Both the position numbers and the translations under genes were made by a program. Below the pieces are notes generated by a model, which saw only the letters and a program-made list of their open reading frames with translations, was not told where the DNA came from and did not search any database. Below, one piece after another: positions 29,714 through 38,762 of a stretch of DNA of 64,000 nucleotides (the first letter of the stretch is position 1; every line of letters begins with the position of its first letter). The DNA lies in contig NZ_OZ032150.1 in NCBI RefSeq assembly GCF_964026445.1, positions 806,001-870,000 of the forward strand. Reading direction: 5' to 3'. This DNA is from Rickettsia endosymbiont of Cantharis rufa (GTDB lineage: Bacteria; Pseudomonadota; Alphaproteobacteria; Rickettsiales; Rickettsiaceae).

Positions 29714-30224
29714 ACTTTTTAAAGTAACTCAGAGGGGAATCAAGTATAAGACGAACCACATTATAAGAAAATATAGTTGTTAGAAATTGAAAGAAAATTA
29801 TCAAATATCCATCTGCTTCTAGCTTCTTGATTGTTACTAATAAATATTTAAAATTCAATATAAATAAACAATAAGCACAAAAAACAACAAAATTTATCAA
29901 ATAGTTTTTAGCTATAAAAAATTTTGAAGATAATTTATAAATTATATATGCAGATAAAAAAACTAACGAATTTGCACTGATAGGCATACCGCTTGTTTGA
30001 TCTATCAATAATCCAAGAAAAAATATTCCAAAAATATTTAAGGAGTATAATGACATAAAATAATAAATAAATATAATTTCTATCGCCGGAAAAATTCTAC
30101 TTTGAATGCCTATTTTATAACTCAGCAACGGGAATAATATTATAAAAAAACATAGCAAAGCAAGCAACAATTTTAATGTTATTTGTAAGCTATTTTTATA
30201 TATGCTCTGTTTTATCTTTAACAT
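29703..30224 (-). CDS. mreD: rod shape-determining protein MreD
   Basis: Small membrane protein of the elongation complex with five or six helices and the segment FFLGLLIDQTSGMPISANSLVFLSAY (in part), typical of MreD. I chose the start at 30224 (MLKIKQSIYKNS). The longer frame, beginning at 30278, takes its first codons from an RPE. It is the first gene of the mreD-mrdA pair. Confidence 0.82.
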   Translation of the reverse strand: MLKIKQSIYKNSLQITLKLLLALLCFFIILFPLLSYKIGIQSRIFPAIEIIFIYYFMSLYSLNIFGIFFLGLLIDQTSGMPISANSLVFLSAYIIYKLSSKFFIAKNYLINFVVFCAYCLFILNFKYLLVTIKKLEADGYLIIFFQFLTTIFSYNVVRLILDSPLSYFKKYAK

Positions 30225-30272
30225 GAATAGTTTTTTATTATGTGTTTTGTACTGTGTTATACTACAATTAGT

Positions 30273-30352
30273 TGTCATTCCGCGACTTGATCGCGGAATC
30301 CATATAAAAAGTTCATTTTAACTGGATCCCGTGGTCAAGCCACGGTATAACG
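30273..30352. repeat. RPE palindrome upstream of mreD
   Basis: Arms TGTCATTCCGCGACTTGATCG and CACGGTATAACG around ACTGGATCCC. Same type as the elements at 1528, 52188 and 57849. Confidence 0.8.
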
Positions 30353-30414
30353 CTCATGTACAAAATATAAATTAATTTTCCATTTTGTACAGTTTTAAAA
30401 TATGAATACAGGAT

Positions 30415-30609
30415 CTACAATATCTCACAACAGCTGGGGTTAGGTCTTTTATCATTACCGCTAAGCTCTAATTCTTCTTGTATATCAGAGCTTGTGGATG
30501 TAAATAGTTGTTTTGATATAATGTTATTTCTTGTTATCGTAGGATCAAAAGACTTAAGCCGTGGGATAGGTATACTAGTTTTATCTGTTATATTTTCATT
30601 TTTTGACAT
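30415..30609 (-). CDS. small hypothetical protein (64 aa)
   Basis: Polar protein starting MSKNENITDKTSIPIPRL and ending SCCEIL, with no membrane segment. A good ribosome site (AAGAAGG, six bases before ATG) and its own stop support it. It lies 50 bases downstream of ftsI on the same strand. I do not recognise the family. Confidence 0.55.
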   Translation of the reverse strand: MSKNENITDKTSIPIPRLKSFDPTITRNNIISKQLFTSTSSDIQEELELSGNDKRPNPSCCEIL

Positions 30610-30659
30610 AAAAACCTTCTTTTTGAGCTTATAAAAAAGATTAACTTATTTCTATATTT

Positions 30660-32345
30660 TCAACTTTCTTCCTCACTTTGTTCTATCGGTTCTAAGCCAT
30701 ATAAAGATATCATACGCTCAAACACTCTACCGGCAGTAGGGACAGCCGTCCAACTTGCCGTTGCAAAGCCAAAGCTTTCTTTAGTTGGCTTTGGCTCATC
30801 AAATCTAATAAAAATAACATATTGCGGGTTAGATACGGGCATCATACCTAAAAACGACGAAGCTCTGCTATTTTTTAAATATTTCTTTTTGCTCCCAACA
30901 CCTTGCGAAAGCTTCTCTGCCGTACCTGTCTTACCCCCGACAAGGTAACCTTTGACTTCTGCTCTTTTACCATTACCGTCTTTTACTACCGATCTAAATA
31001 ATTTCTTCATTTGGGTAGAGGTATTTTCACTAAAAACTTTTGTACCTATTACTTTTTCATCTTTTCTTTTTAATAAAGTAAGGTCATATAAAGTACCGCC
31101 GTTAACAACCGGTAACATTGCTCTAACAAAATGCAAAGGGCTAATAGAAATACCGTAACCGTAAGACATGGTAACACTAGTTAGTTCATTCCATCTTTTC
31201 TCAGAAGGAAATAAGGGGGTACCTCGTTCAGGTAATTCTATTTGTAATTGATCTAATAAGCCTAATTTTTTTAGATATTTTTTAAAATTACCTTTACCGA
31301 TTTCAAGCATAATTTGACTTGTGCCGATATTTGAAGAATGCAGAAAAATCTCAGGCACGCTATGCCACCCTTGCCTTGGCGTATAATCCTTAAGCTGGAA
31401 TCCTCCTACTTTCATGTAACTAATGTCATAAGCGTCATTCATATTTATTGCACCGGTATCAAAACCGACTGCCATAGTTAATGCTTTAAATACCGAACCC
31501 ATTTCGTAAATACCGAGACTTGCTGTGTTAAACAGCTCCTCCGATTTTGCTAAACTCGGATGATGAGGATCGAAATCAGGCTTATTTACTAACGCTAAAA
31601 TCTCTCCGTTATTAGGATTCGCAATAATACCTACTGCTCCTATAGCATTAAATTGCTTTAAAGTTTTATCAATCTCCTCACTTAAAATACTTTGCAGTCT
31701 TATATCAATCGATAATTTAAGCGGCTCTTTCCTATCCCTTGGTTCATTTAATTCATGATCGGAATTAGTTAAATATTTATCGTAAGCGAGTTCTAAGCCA
31801 CTAAGCCCTACCGAGTCTCTACCTACATAACCCACAACATGCGACAATAAATTAGAAAAGGTATAAATTCGTTTCTGCTCTTCTTCAAAATCAAAACCAA
31901 GTAATCCGAGGCTAGTTATTTTTTCTTGCTGACTAGGTAATAAATCTCTTTTTACCCATATAAAGCTTTTATTTGATTTAAGTTCCGCAAGTAATTTAGC
32001 TTTATTAATATCAGGTAAAATTTCAGCTAGCCTTTTTACGGAAGTTTCAGGATCGAGTACTATTTGCGGATTAGCAAATAACGAGGCAGAAGGTAGGTTA
32101 ACTGCTAATAAATTATCGTTTCGGTCAACTATTTCTTTTCTAAATTGATGATTTTTTTTGAAGGAATTAATATTTTTATCGTAAACATTCGTAGCAACGA
32201 TTATTAACCTGTAAGATAAAGTACAAAAAAGAAAAGAAAAACCGCAAATAACCATTAATAATCGGATTTTTGTATTTTTACTACAAACATTCCAAAATAT
32301 CAGACTTTTAATTGCAGGTTTCCATTTTTCCAAAATTTGTTTCAT
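30660..32345 (-). CDS. ftsI: penicillin-binding protein 3, division transpeptidase
   Basis: Septal peptidoglycan transpeptidase. 561 residues with one N-terminal membrane helix (LLMVICGFSFLFCTLSYRLII). Motifs are SVFK (YEMGSVFKALT), SSN (LHSSNIGTSQI) and KTG (VGGKTGTAEK). The dimer domain has RNDNLLAVNLPSASLFANP. It belongs to the mraZ-rsmH-ftsL-ftsI cluster; an RPE separates it from ftsL. Confidence 0.95.
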   Translation of the reverse strand: MKQILEKWKPAIKSLIFWNVCSKNTKIRLLMVICGFSFLFCTLSYRLIIVATNVYDKNINSFKKNHQFRKEIVDRNDNLLAVNLPSASLFANPQIVLDPETSVKRLAEILPDINKAKLLAELKSNKSFIWVKRDLLPSQQEKITSLGLLGFDFEEEQKRIYTFSNLLSHVVGYVGRDSVGLSGLELAYDKYLTNSDHELNEPRDRKEPLKLSIDIRLQSILSEEIDKTLKQFNAIGAVGIIANPNNGEILALVNKPDFDPHHPSLAKSEELFNTASLGIYEMGSVFKALTMAVGFDTGAINMNDAYDISYMKVGGFQLKDYTPRQGWHSVPEIFLHSSNIGTSQIMLEIGKGNFKKYLKKLGLLDQLQIELPERGTPLFPSEKRWNELTSVTMSYGYGISISPLHFVRAMLPVVNGGTLYDLTLLKRKDEKVIGTKVFSENTSTQMKKLFRSVVKDGNGKRAEVKGYLVGGKTGTAEKLSQGVGSKKKYLKNSRASSFLGMMPVSNPQYVIFIRFDEPKPTKESFGFATASWTAVPTAGRVFERMISLYGLEPIEQSEEES

Positions 32346-32391
32346 ATATTATTTATAGTGTTTTAAGTAGCGATCATCCAGCAACCTATTA

Positions 32392-32489
32392 TGTCATTTC
32401 CGGGTAGACGGGAATCCGAGGTAAAGCGAGATAAATCGAGCTTTTAAAAAGTTTTAAAGTACTGGATTCCTGCTTTCGCAGGAATGACA
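32392..32489. repeat. RPE between ftsL and ftsI
   Basis: Arms TGTCATTTCCGGGTAGACGG and TTTCGCAGGAATGACA, with GGTAAAGCGAGATAAATCGAG inside. It lies within the division-gene operon. Confidence 0.85.
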
Positions 32490-32499
32490 TACCGGACAA

Positions 32500-32889
32500 T
32501 CACTTAATCCTACTCGAAACAGTCTGTATATACTTATTATTCGTAGTTCTTCTGTAACGCCATTTGCTGCCCTTCGGAATACTAATATTATGATCAAATT
32601 TAATATTTTGATCGCTATTCGGTGCTAATGGATCTTTTATCATTTGATAAGATTTAACTGTTTCTAAGGTCAAATAAGCTGCCATAAGTTTTTTTAATCT
32701 AGTCGGCGAAAGTAAATAAGCTTGCTCTGCTTTTAAAATATGAATATTCTTATTTTCACTATTTATCTGTTTTTCAACGCTACCTAATTGATAATCAAGA
32801 GTTGAGACTCGCTCCTTTATGTTAAACAAGCTACATACAGCTATAATTATTATCAATAATATTAAATAGTGAGACTTTTTTATAGTCAT
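32500..32889 (-). CDS. ftsL: cell division protein FtsL-like
   Basis: 129 residues with a single N-terminal membrane helix (HYLILLIIIIAVCSLFNI) followed by a coiled-coil-like segment (LDYQLGSVEKQINSENKN and on). Position between rsmH and ftsI, with a four-base ATGA overlap with rsmH, is the classic place of ftsL. The sequence itself is poorly conserved, so the call leans on context and topology. Confidence 0.82.
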   Translation of the reverse strand: MTIKKSHYLILLIIIIAVCSLFNIKERVSTLDYQLGSVEKQINSENKNIHILKAEQAYLLSPTRLKKLMAAYLTLETVKSYQMIKDPLAPNSDQNIKFDHNISIPKGSKWRYRRTTNNKYIQTVSSRIK

Positions 32890-33809
32890 AATATCTTCTT
32901 AGCGGCTCTAAGCTTTGCCGACCTTGCTCTAACATTCAACCTTGTCTCTTTATCTGAAGGCGCTAGAGCTTTGTTAGTAATAATCTTAAGCCATTTATTC
33001 GGATCAATTATCGTATCGTCTTTAGCATATTTTGATCTTGCTACCGGCTTTTCCGAATTCTCTTTAAAGAAATTCTTAACTATTCTATCTTCTAAAGAGT
33101 GAAAAGATACAGCAACCAAACGTCCGTCTTTCTTTAATATATTCTGCACATTTGCTAAAAATCTTTCTAATTCCCCAAGCTCATCGTTTACATAAATCCT
33201 AATGGCTTGAAAGGTTTTAGTTGCAGGATCGATTTTGCCTTTTCTAAATCCTATGCTACTTCTAACAATCTCGGCTAATTTGCTCGTGTTATCAATTTTT
33301 GCCGTTTTTCTATATTCTACGATTCTCTTAGCAATTCTTCGTGAAAAGCTCTCATCACCGTATTTGTAAATTACATCGGCTAGCTCTTTTTCCTCTGCCG
33401 TATTTACGAATTTCTCGGCACTAAGCCCTTGCCCGCTCATACGCATATCTAAGGGGCCGTCGTGTAAAAACGAAAATCCTCTATCTGCGATATCTAACTG
33501 CATTGATGAAACGCCTAAATCCAGTACTATTCCATCAAATTTTTTTTCCTTAAGCTTTACAAGACTATCCGCAAAATTCGTTTCTATGAAATCAAACCTC
33601 ATGCCGTAATTTTGTTTAATTTCTTCAGCTCTTTTAATCACATTCGGATCACGATCCAGGGCTGTGACATAACAGTCACAGCTTTCTAATATTGCTTTGC
33701 TATACCCTCCTGCTCCAAACGTACAATCTAGATATGACTCACCGCTGCTAGGTGCTAAAACTTTTAACATTTCGTTTAACATTACAGGTATGTGAGGTTG
33801 CTGTGTCAT
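32886..33809 (-). CDS. rsmH: 16S rRNA (cytosine-1402-N4) methyltransferase
   Basis: SAM-dependent rRNA methylase (MraW). 307 residues. HIPVMLNEMLKVLAP starts the protein, and YLDCTFGAGGYSKAIL is the SAM site. DGIVLDLGVSSMQLD and SFHSLEDRIVKNFF are further family marks. It overlaps mraZ by one base (TAATG) and ftsL by four. Confidence 0.97.
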   Translation of the reverse strand: MTQQPHIPVMLNEMLKVLAPSSGESYLDCTFGAGGYSKAILESCDCYVTALDRDPNVIKRAEEIKQNYGMRFDFIETNFADSLVKLKEKKFDGIVLDLGVSSMQLDIADRGFSFLHDGPLDMRMSGQGLSAEKFVNTAEEKELADVIYKYGDESFSRRIAKRIVEYRKTAKIDNTSKLAEIVRSSIGFRKGKIDPATKTFQAIRIYVNDELGELERFLANVQNILKKDGRLVAVSFHSLEDRIVKNFFKENSEKPVARSKYAKDDTIIDPNKWLKIITNKALAPSDKETRLNVRARSAKLRAAKKIL

Positions 33810-34258
33810 TAATGAGCATTCCTTAAGGTTAACCGCTTTTCATGAGCAATTTTTTGAACGGAATTTAAATATTCTTTAAAATTCTGTGGCTGCCAAATCT
33901 CAAAAATCACCCCCTTACCTACAAAACATGCTTGCTCTTCGATCCCTGCATGCTTCATTAAAGATTGCGGCAACACAACTCTTCCCTCCCCGTCAAAGGA
34001 AAGCTGCACAGCTTCTCCGAATATCATAGTCTCAAAGGCATCACGCTCCTCAGAATACGGGTCAAGAGTTTCAATCATCTGCCTTAATTTCTCGATATGC
34101 GAAATACCGCACGCTTCTATACAATTATTCCTAATCGACGGATAAGCAATTACGCCGTTAAATAGTTCTTTCCCTAGTACCCCGCGATAATTCGCCGGCA
34201 CTGATACCCTGCTCTTTTTATCAACACCGTTTACATATTTCGATAAAAATACATTCAT
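33809..34258 (-). CDS. mraZ: transcriptional regulator MraZ
   Basis: First gene of the division/wall cluster; known in other bacteria to bind the cluster's own promoter. 149 residues with two AbrB-like halves: [16 protein letters not shown] and [21 protein letters not shown]. About 200 bases upstream an IS1 copy sits next to a truncated RPE, so the upstream control region is shorter than the original. Confidence 0.94.
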   Translation of the reverse strand: MNVFLSKYVNGVDKKSRVSVPANYRGVLGKELFNGVIAYPSIRNNCIEACGISHIEKLRQMIETLDPYSEERDAFETMIFGEAVQLSFDGEGRVVLPQSLMKHAGIEEQACFVGKGVIFEIWQPQNFKEYLNSVQKIAHEKRLTLRNAH

Positions 34259-34386
34259 TGGTATAATTTGGGATTTTATGGTAATTTATAGGATATTATA
34301 GGAATATAACGTAGTCAAGCGTTTTTAACAGCTAGGAGTTAAATTATTAACTTGTGCTTTAAAAAAGGGTAAATAATAGCGTTTTA

Positions 34387-34458
34387 TGTCATTCCTGCGA
34401 AAGCAGGAATGCATTGTTGCGTGGATATAAAAAAGTGCTCGGTGTCATACCGTGGCTT
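34387..34458. repeat. RPE cut by IS1 copy 4
   Basis: Left half of a nested RPE (TGTCATTCCTGCGAAAGCAG, then ATTGTTGCGTGGATA and GTGTCATACCGTGGCTT). The right half is missing; IS1 starts at 34459. Confidence 0.75.
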
Positions 34459-35289
34459 GGTCGCACCTCCATTTTACAGATGTGGATATTAAAAGGCTAT
34501 ACGTTCAATAAGAGTTCCGATGACTTTATCATGAATATCCAATGACTTGGAAAAACAAATTGTTTTACGTGTCAGTCTTTTGCATCTTGTTCTAAGATTT
34601 AAGTTACCCCGTTCTATCCGTTGAGTATATTTTTTACTAACAATGTGTTTTTTGGGATCTAATAACCTAGCATAACTTCCCTATCCATCTGTAAAGTAAA
34701 AAGTAACCTTAAAATCCTCCAGTTTTTTTCAGTAATGATTCTGATGTGCTATCACATCTTGTACCAAAAGTATAAGCAACTACTTTTAACAAAATCTTAT
34801 CCAAAGAATATCAAAGCCATCTTTGTTTGGATTTATTCTGTACATAAGGCCATTGTTCATCTATTTCAGGAGCAATAATTACTTCTATCGTATTGATAGA
34901 ATGATTTATCTTTTTTAACGCTAGATTTTTTTAAAACACGGATAACCGTATTGATACCCACTTTTAATACTCTTACTGTATCCCTAACTCCAGAGCCATT
35001 GATTGACATATCTACTATCTGAGTCTTGACTCCAGGCTTAGAGGCATTATTAATATATTACAGTTAAAAATATCGATTACACTGCTTGCATTGATATCTC
35101 TGTTGTTTTGAAATTGAATATCCCGCCTTTACTACTTTTTCTGTGTCGTTATAATATCTACACTTAACATCTATTCTTGATCTACACTTAACATCTATTC
35201 TTGCCATAACTCCTTAACTATAATTCTCTCTTATTACTGTTTGAGGATTATAGACTATTCATGCTAAGCTGCAATACGGGGGCGCGGCC
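34459..35289 (-). mobile_element. IS1-family element, copy 4
   Basis: 831 bp, ends GGTCGCACCTCCATTTT and the complement of GGCCGCGCCCCCGTATTGC. Carries both TAA codons after NRYF, Cys-to-Tyr in the zinc finger, and A7 in both runs. Flanks: a broken RPE on the left and a gene missing its start on the right, so the junctions are recombinant and not a simple insertion. Confidence 0.9.
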
Positions 35290-35966
35290 ATACTATTAAT
35301 ACCCTTATAGATTTTGAAGAATGTGAAGACAACGCAAATTATAGAATTCACAATTTGGCAAGAATTTTAATGAGAAAGTGTCCGGAAGAAGCTAAACATA
35401 TTATTAACTCTATAGTAAAAGATGGGCATAAAATAAGTTTTATATTTAATGACAGTTTTGAAATATTTTCAAACAATACGATTTCTATTTTCGGTGAGCT
35501 ATACGGTGTTATCGAAAATACAATAAAAGACTCTAATATACCGGCGTTTATAGGCTTTAATACTACCGAAGATTGTATCATTAATGCTAACTTTGAAGCT
35601 AATTTAAAAAACTTTACTTCATATGCCTTAGGACCGACAGTACATGCTGCCGGATTTATGATGAGCGATCGAGAAGAATCAAATATGCCATTCGGTGATT
35701 CTTCAATTACCTCAACATTTTTATCATTTACTAAAGATGGGATAATAACTATTTGCGGGATAATTTTTGCTATATTAGCTATTTTAAAAATACAAGAACG
35801 TTGTGAAAATAGCAAAAATACAAATCGATCAAATAGTAACTATCTGCAAATGAAAAAAATTACTGAAAAAGAAATGGAATATCAGGGTAAAACATATAAA
35901 TATGATTTAGATCAAGATATTTGGGCTCCTTATTTAGGAGGTGATGATGCTATTTATCATGCATAA
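35290..35966 (+). pseudogene. 5'-truncated hypothetical membrane protein
   Basis: The frame is open from the IS1 junction (TINTLIDFEECEDNANYRI), so the real N-terminus was removed. The first internal Met is at 35355, giving 203 residues. One membrane helix (GIITICGIIFAILAILKI) is followed by a polar tail ending DDAIYHA. I do not recognise the family. A shortened product from 35355 is possible. Confidence 0.55.
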
Positions 35967-36109
35967 TTATAAATCTAGCATTCTTAGCTAAATATATATA
36001 TTATTGTGAGCGACTTGGTTATGTAACTTAAAAACTACATAATCATAAATCTTAGTTAACAGCGCTAAATTTAACAATATCTTAAATTTGAACTTCAAAA
36101 ACTTAATTT

Positions 36110-37609
36110 ATGTTTAAAATACCTATAGATAATATTATAGTCTTCATATATCTAATATCTATTTTAGCTATAGGTATATATTACAGAGCTAAGCATAGCA
36201 GTTTCAAGAATTATGCAAATGTTGAAAGCAAGGCACGAAATAGTAAGATATTACTAATAGCTACAATATTTGCAAGTTCTGTCGGAGGAGCTACCACCTT
36301 CGGTATTATGGAAAAGGTTTTCTTAGGGCATGAATATTATGCTTATGCTCTTATACTTACAATACCGATAGATATACTAATTGCGATCTATATAGTACCT
36401 TTAATTGCCAAACATTACGGAGCCGAAAGTATCGGCGACATTGTGAGTACATATTATGGTAATATCGGTCGTTTTATTGGCGGTGTTAGCTCAGTCATTG
36501 TTTCAGTGGGGTTTTTGGCTGCACAAATAAGCGTCAGTGGCTATATTTTCCAATATATCTTAGAAATAAATTATGTGAACGGGGTAATTTTAAGTTATAG
36601 TATAGTACTTATATATACTACAATCGGCGGCTTGCAATCTATTGTTTTTACTAATTTACTACAATTTTTGGCGATGATAATTGCTATACCGACCATAACT
36701 TTTATCAGTTTAAGTAAAATCGGTTTTGTAGATTTTATTAATCACTTCTCCACGGAAAATGCAAATTTTGATCAAAGAAACTTACTTTCTTATACGATTG
36801 CAGCAGCTTTAAGCTTTAGCGTCATGAATCTATACCCTACATTTATCCAAAGAGCTTTAATTAACAAAAATCCCACGCAAACAACTAAAGCAATATATGA
36901 AAAATCAGCTGTATATTTTCTCTTCTTGATTTGCATCACTTTAAACGGTTTAATTGCTTATAGACTTTATCCAAACCAGCCGTCAAATTTAGTATTACCT
37001 TACTTAATCAACCAAATCATCCCGACTTTAATTCAAGGAATAGTAATGAGCGGCCTCTTAGCTGCCGTTATGTCTACTGCCGATTCTGATTTAAATGTTA
37101 CTTCTATAGCTATTGTTAAAGATATAATCAATCCTATTTTTAAAGTTAAAAATCAGCAAAAATTATTATTAATTGCCCGAATTATTAACGTTATAATAGG
37201 AAGTTTTGCGATAATTGTAGCCTTAAAATTCAGTAATGTAATTGACTTAGTAGTGTTCTTTACCGGTTTTTGGGGACCGGTAATATTAGTACCGTTAATA
37301 ACAACACTTTTCGGCATCAAAACCTCTAAAACCATAATGGTTTTATCATCACTTGGCGGCGCAGCTACTTTCTTAATATGGGAATACTATTCTTTATCTT
37401 TGCAATATTTCAACCTTAGGGGAGTATTTGTAGGGACGATAGTGAGTCTTGTGATATTTATTTTAGGACGGTATTATTATGGTTCTATGTCATTCCCACG
37501 GAAGCGGGAATCCAAAAAAAATTATAAATGCAACAAATTTTTGAAACTAAAAGCTTGGTTTATCTCGCTTTATGATGGATTCCCGCTTTCGCGGAAACGA
37601 CATAAATGA
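36110..37609 (+). CDS. sodium:solute symporter (SSS family) with RPE-encoded C-terminus
   Basis: Inner-membrane sodium-coupled importer, about 13 helices. SSS marks include FASSVGGATTFGIMEK near the N-terminus, IGDIVSTYYGNIGRFIGG, and GLLAAVMSTADSDLNVTSIAI, the sodium-site helix. Substrate unknown (PanF/PutP-like). Residues from about 460 to 499 (MSFPRKRES... FPLSRKRHK) come from an RPE at 37488-37602 and form a basic, non-membrane tail. Confidence 0.88.
   Translation: MFKIPIDNIIVFIYLISILAIGIYYRAKHSSFKNYANVESKARNSKILLIATIFASSVGGATTFGIMEKVFLGHEYYAYALILTIPIDILIAIYIVPLIAKHYGAESIGDIVSTYYGNIGRFIGGVSSVIVSVGFLAAQISVSGYIFQYILEINYVNGVILSYSIVLIYTTIGGLQSIVFTNLLQFLAMIIAIPTITFISLSKIGFVDFINHFSTENANFDQRNLLSYTIAAALSFSVMNLYPTFIQRALINKNPTQTTKAIYEKSAVYFLFLICITLNGLIAYRLYPNQPSNLVLPYLINQIIPTLIQGIVMSGLLAAVMSTADSDLNVTSIAIVKDIINPIFKVKNQQKLLLIARIINVIIGSFAIIVALKFSNVIDLVVFFTGFWGPVILVPLITTLFGIKTSKTIMVLSSLGGAATFLIWEYYSLSLQYFNLRGVFVGTIVSLVIFILGRYYYGSMSFPRKRESKKNYKCNKFLKLKAWFISLYDGFPLSRKRHK
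37488..37602. repeat. RPE inside the 3' end of the symporter gene
   Basis: Arms TGTCATTCCCACGGAAGCGG and CGCTTTCGCGGAAACGACA. It supplies the last about 40 codons and the stop of the symporter. Confidence 0.85.
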
Positions 37610-37730
37610 GCCATACAGATAACTCTAAAAAAACCTACTTGCGTAGAAATTAATTTACTTCTAAATTAATGTCATATCTCGTTCCCTTAGGTTCTCCGGT
37701 TTTATTAAACGCTTGCATTTCTACTAACTC

Positions 37731-38706
37731 TTAAAGATCTATTGTAGCAGTAGCTTTAGGAGTTTTCGTAATAGTTATATAGTTTTTAGCACTTAAACCG
37801 CCTTTAAACCCATCTACTCCTTCCTCAAAAATTCTTTTAACTGCTTTTTCTTGCCGAGCATTTAATATATTTTTGAATTTATCATAAAATTTTGTTTTAT
37901 TTATTAAAAACTCTATATTACGCAAAGTATAATATTGAGCTTTAATTATCGTTTCAACAAAATATAATAGCCAATCCGTAATTTCTAAGCTTTTATTATT
38001 ACGTTCTAAAGCATTATAGTATAATTTCTTTTCCTCAATTATTACATGAGATAAAAACAATCAATATCGACTGTCCTATATTTTGGCGCAACATTTTTAT
38101 AGTAATAATTCTGCCTATTCTTCCGCTACCGTCTTCAAACGGATGTATAGACTCAAAATAAAGATGGACTATAGCAGCCTTGGTAAACGGAAAAATATTA
38201 TCTTTAGTATCATTATACCAAAGGCTTCAAAATGAACTGTAGGTTCATGATATTTACCCGGTACTACCTGCATAGGTTCTGCGTGAGTACGATATTTTCC
38301 TATAGCACCTAAATCTCTTCTACCGTTAGTTAGCATTTCATGCCATTGACACAAACAATCATGACTCGAGGGTTGTTTATATGAATAATACATATCGGCA
38401 AACAATTCGGAAATTCCGGTTTCTGCAGGTGAAGCATTTCTATTATCTGTTGCTATATTAAAGTAACGTTTTATAGAAGATTGTACACTATCTCTATTTA
38501 AATATTCACCTTCAATTTCAGAAGTATTTAATGCTTCGTTTCTTACAAGCATGACAATTAAGTTATTTTGATCTGTTTCTGAAAGATATTTAGTAGCTCC
38601 TAAAAGAATACCACTATTTTTTAACAAAATTTTTCTCTAAATCTAGTATGTGTTTCTTATCATATTTAAAGCTAGGCCAATCTTTATGCCACCAACTCCA
38701 TATCAT
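37731..38706 (-). pseudogene. Fic-domain AMPylase-like pseudogene
   Basis: The start at 38706 gives MIWSWWHKDWPSFKYD, the DUF4172-type opening of Fic proteins, then a stop. A frame shift leads to the 38627-38169 frame (NEALNTSEIEGEYLNRDSVQ: inhibitory-helix-like region). Another shift near 38225 leads to HPFEDGSGRIGR, the Fic active-site loop with catalytic His. A further break near 38060 leads to the C-terminal part that ends at 37731. At least three frame breaks, so probably dead. Confidence 0.8.
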
Positions 38707-38740
38707 GAGTTATAAATATTTATTTTATAACTCATGATAT
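38700..38740. terminator. 15-bp perfect hairpin downstream of uvrC
   Basis: TATCATGAGTTATAA pairs with TTATAACTCATGATA around an AT-rich loop. It lies 23 bases past the uvrC stop and at the start of the Fic pseudogene. There is no clear T-run, so a terminator role is tentative. Confidence 0.4.
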
Positions 38741-38762
38741 AGAATAGTTGTGAGTTATGAAG

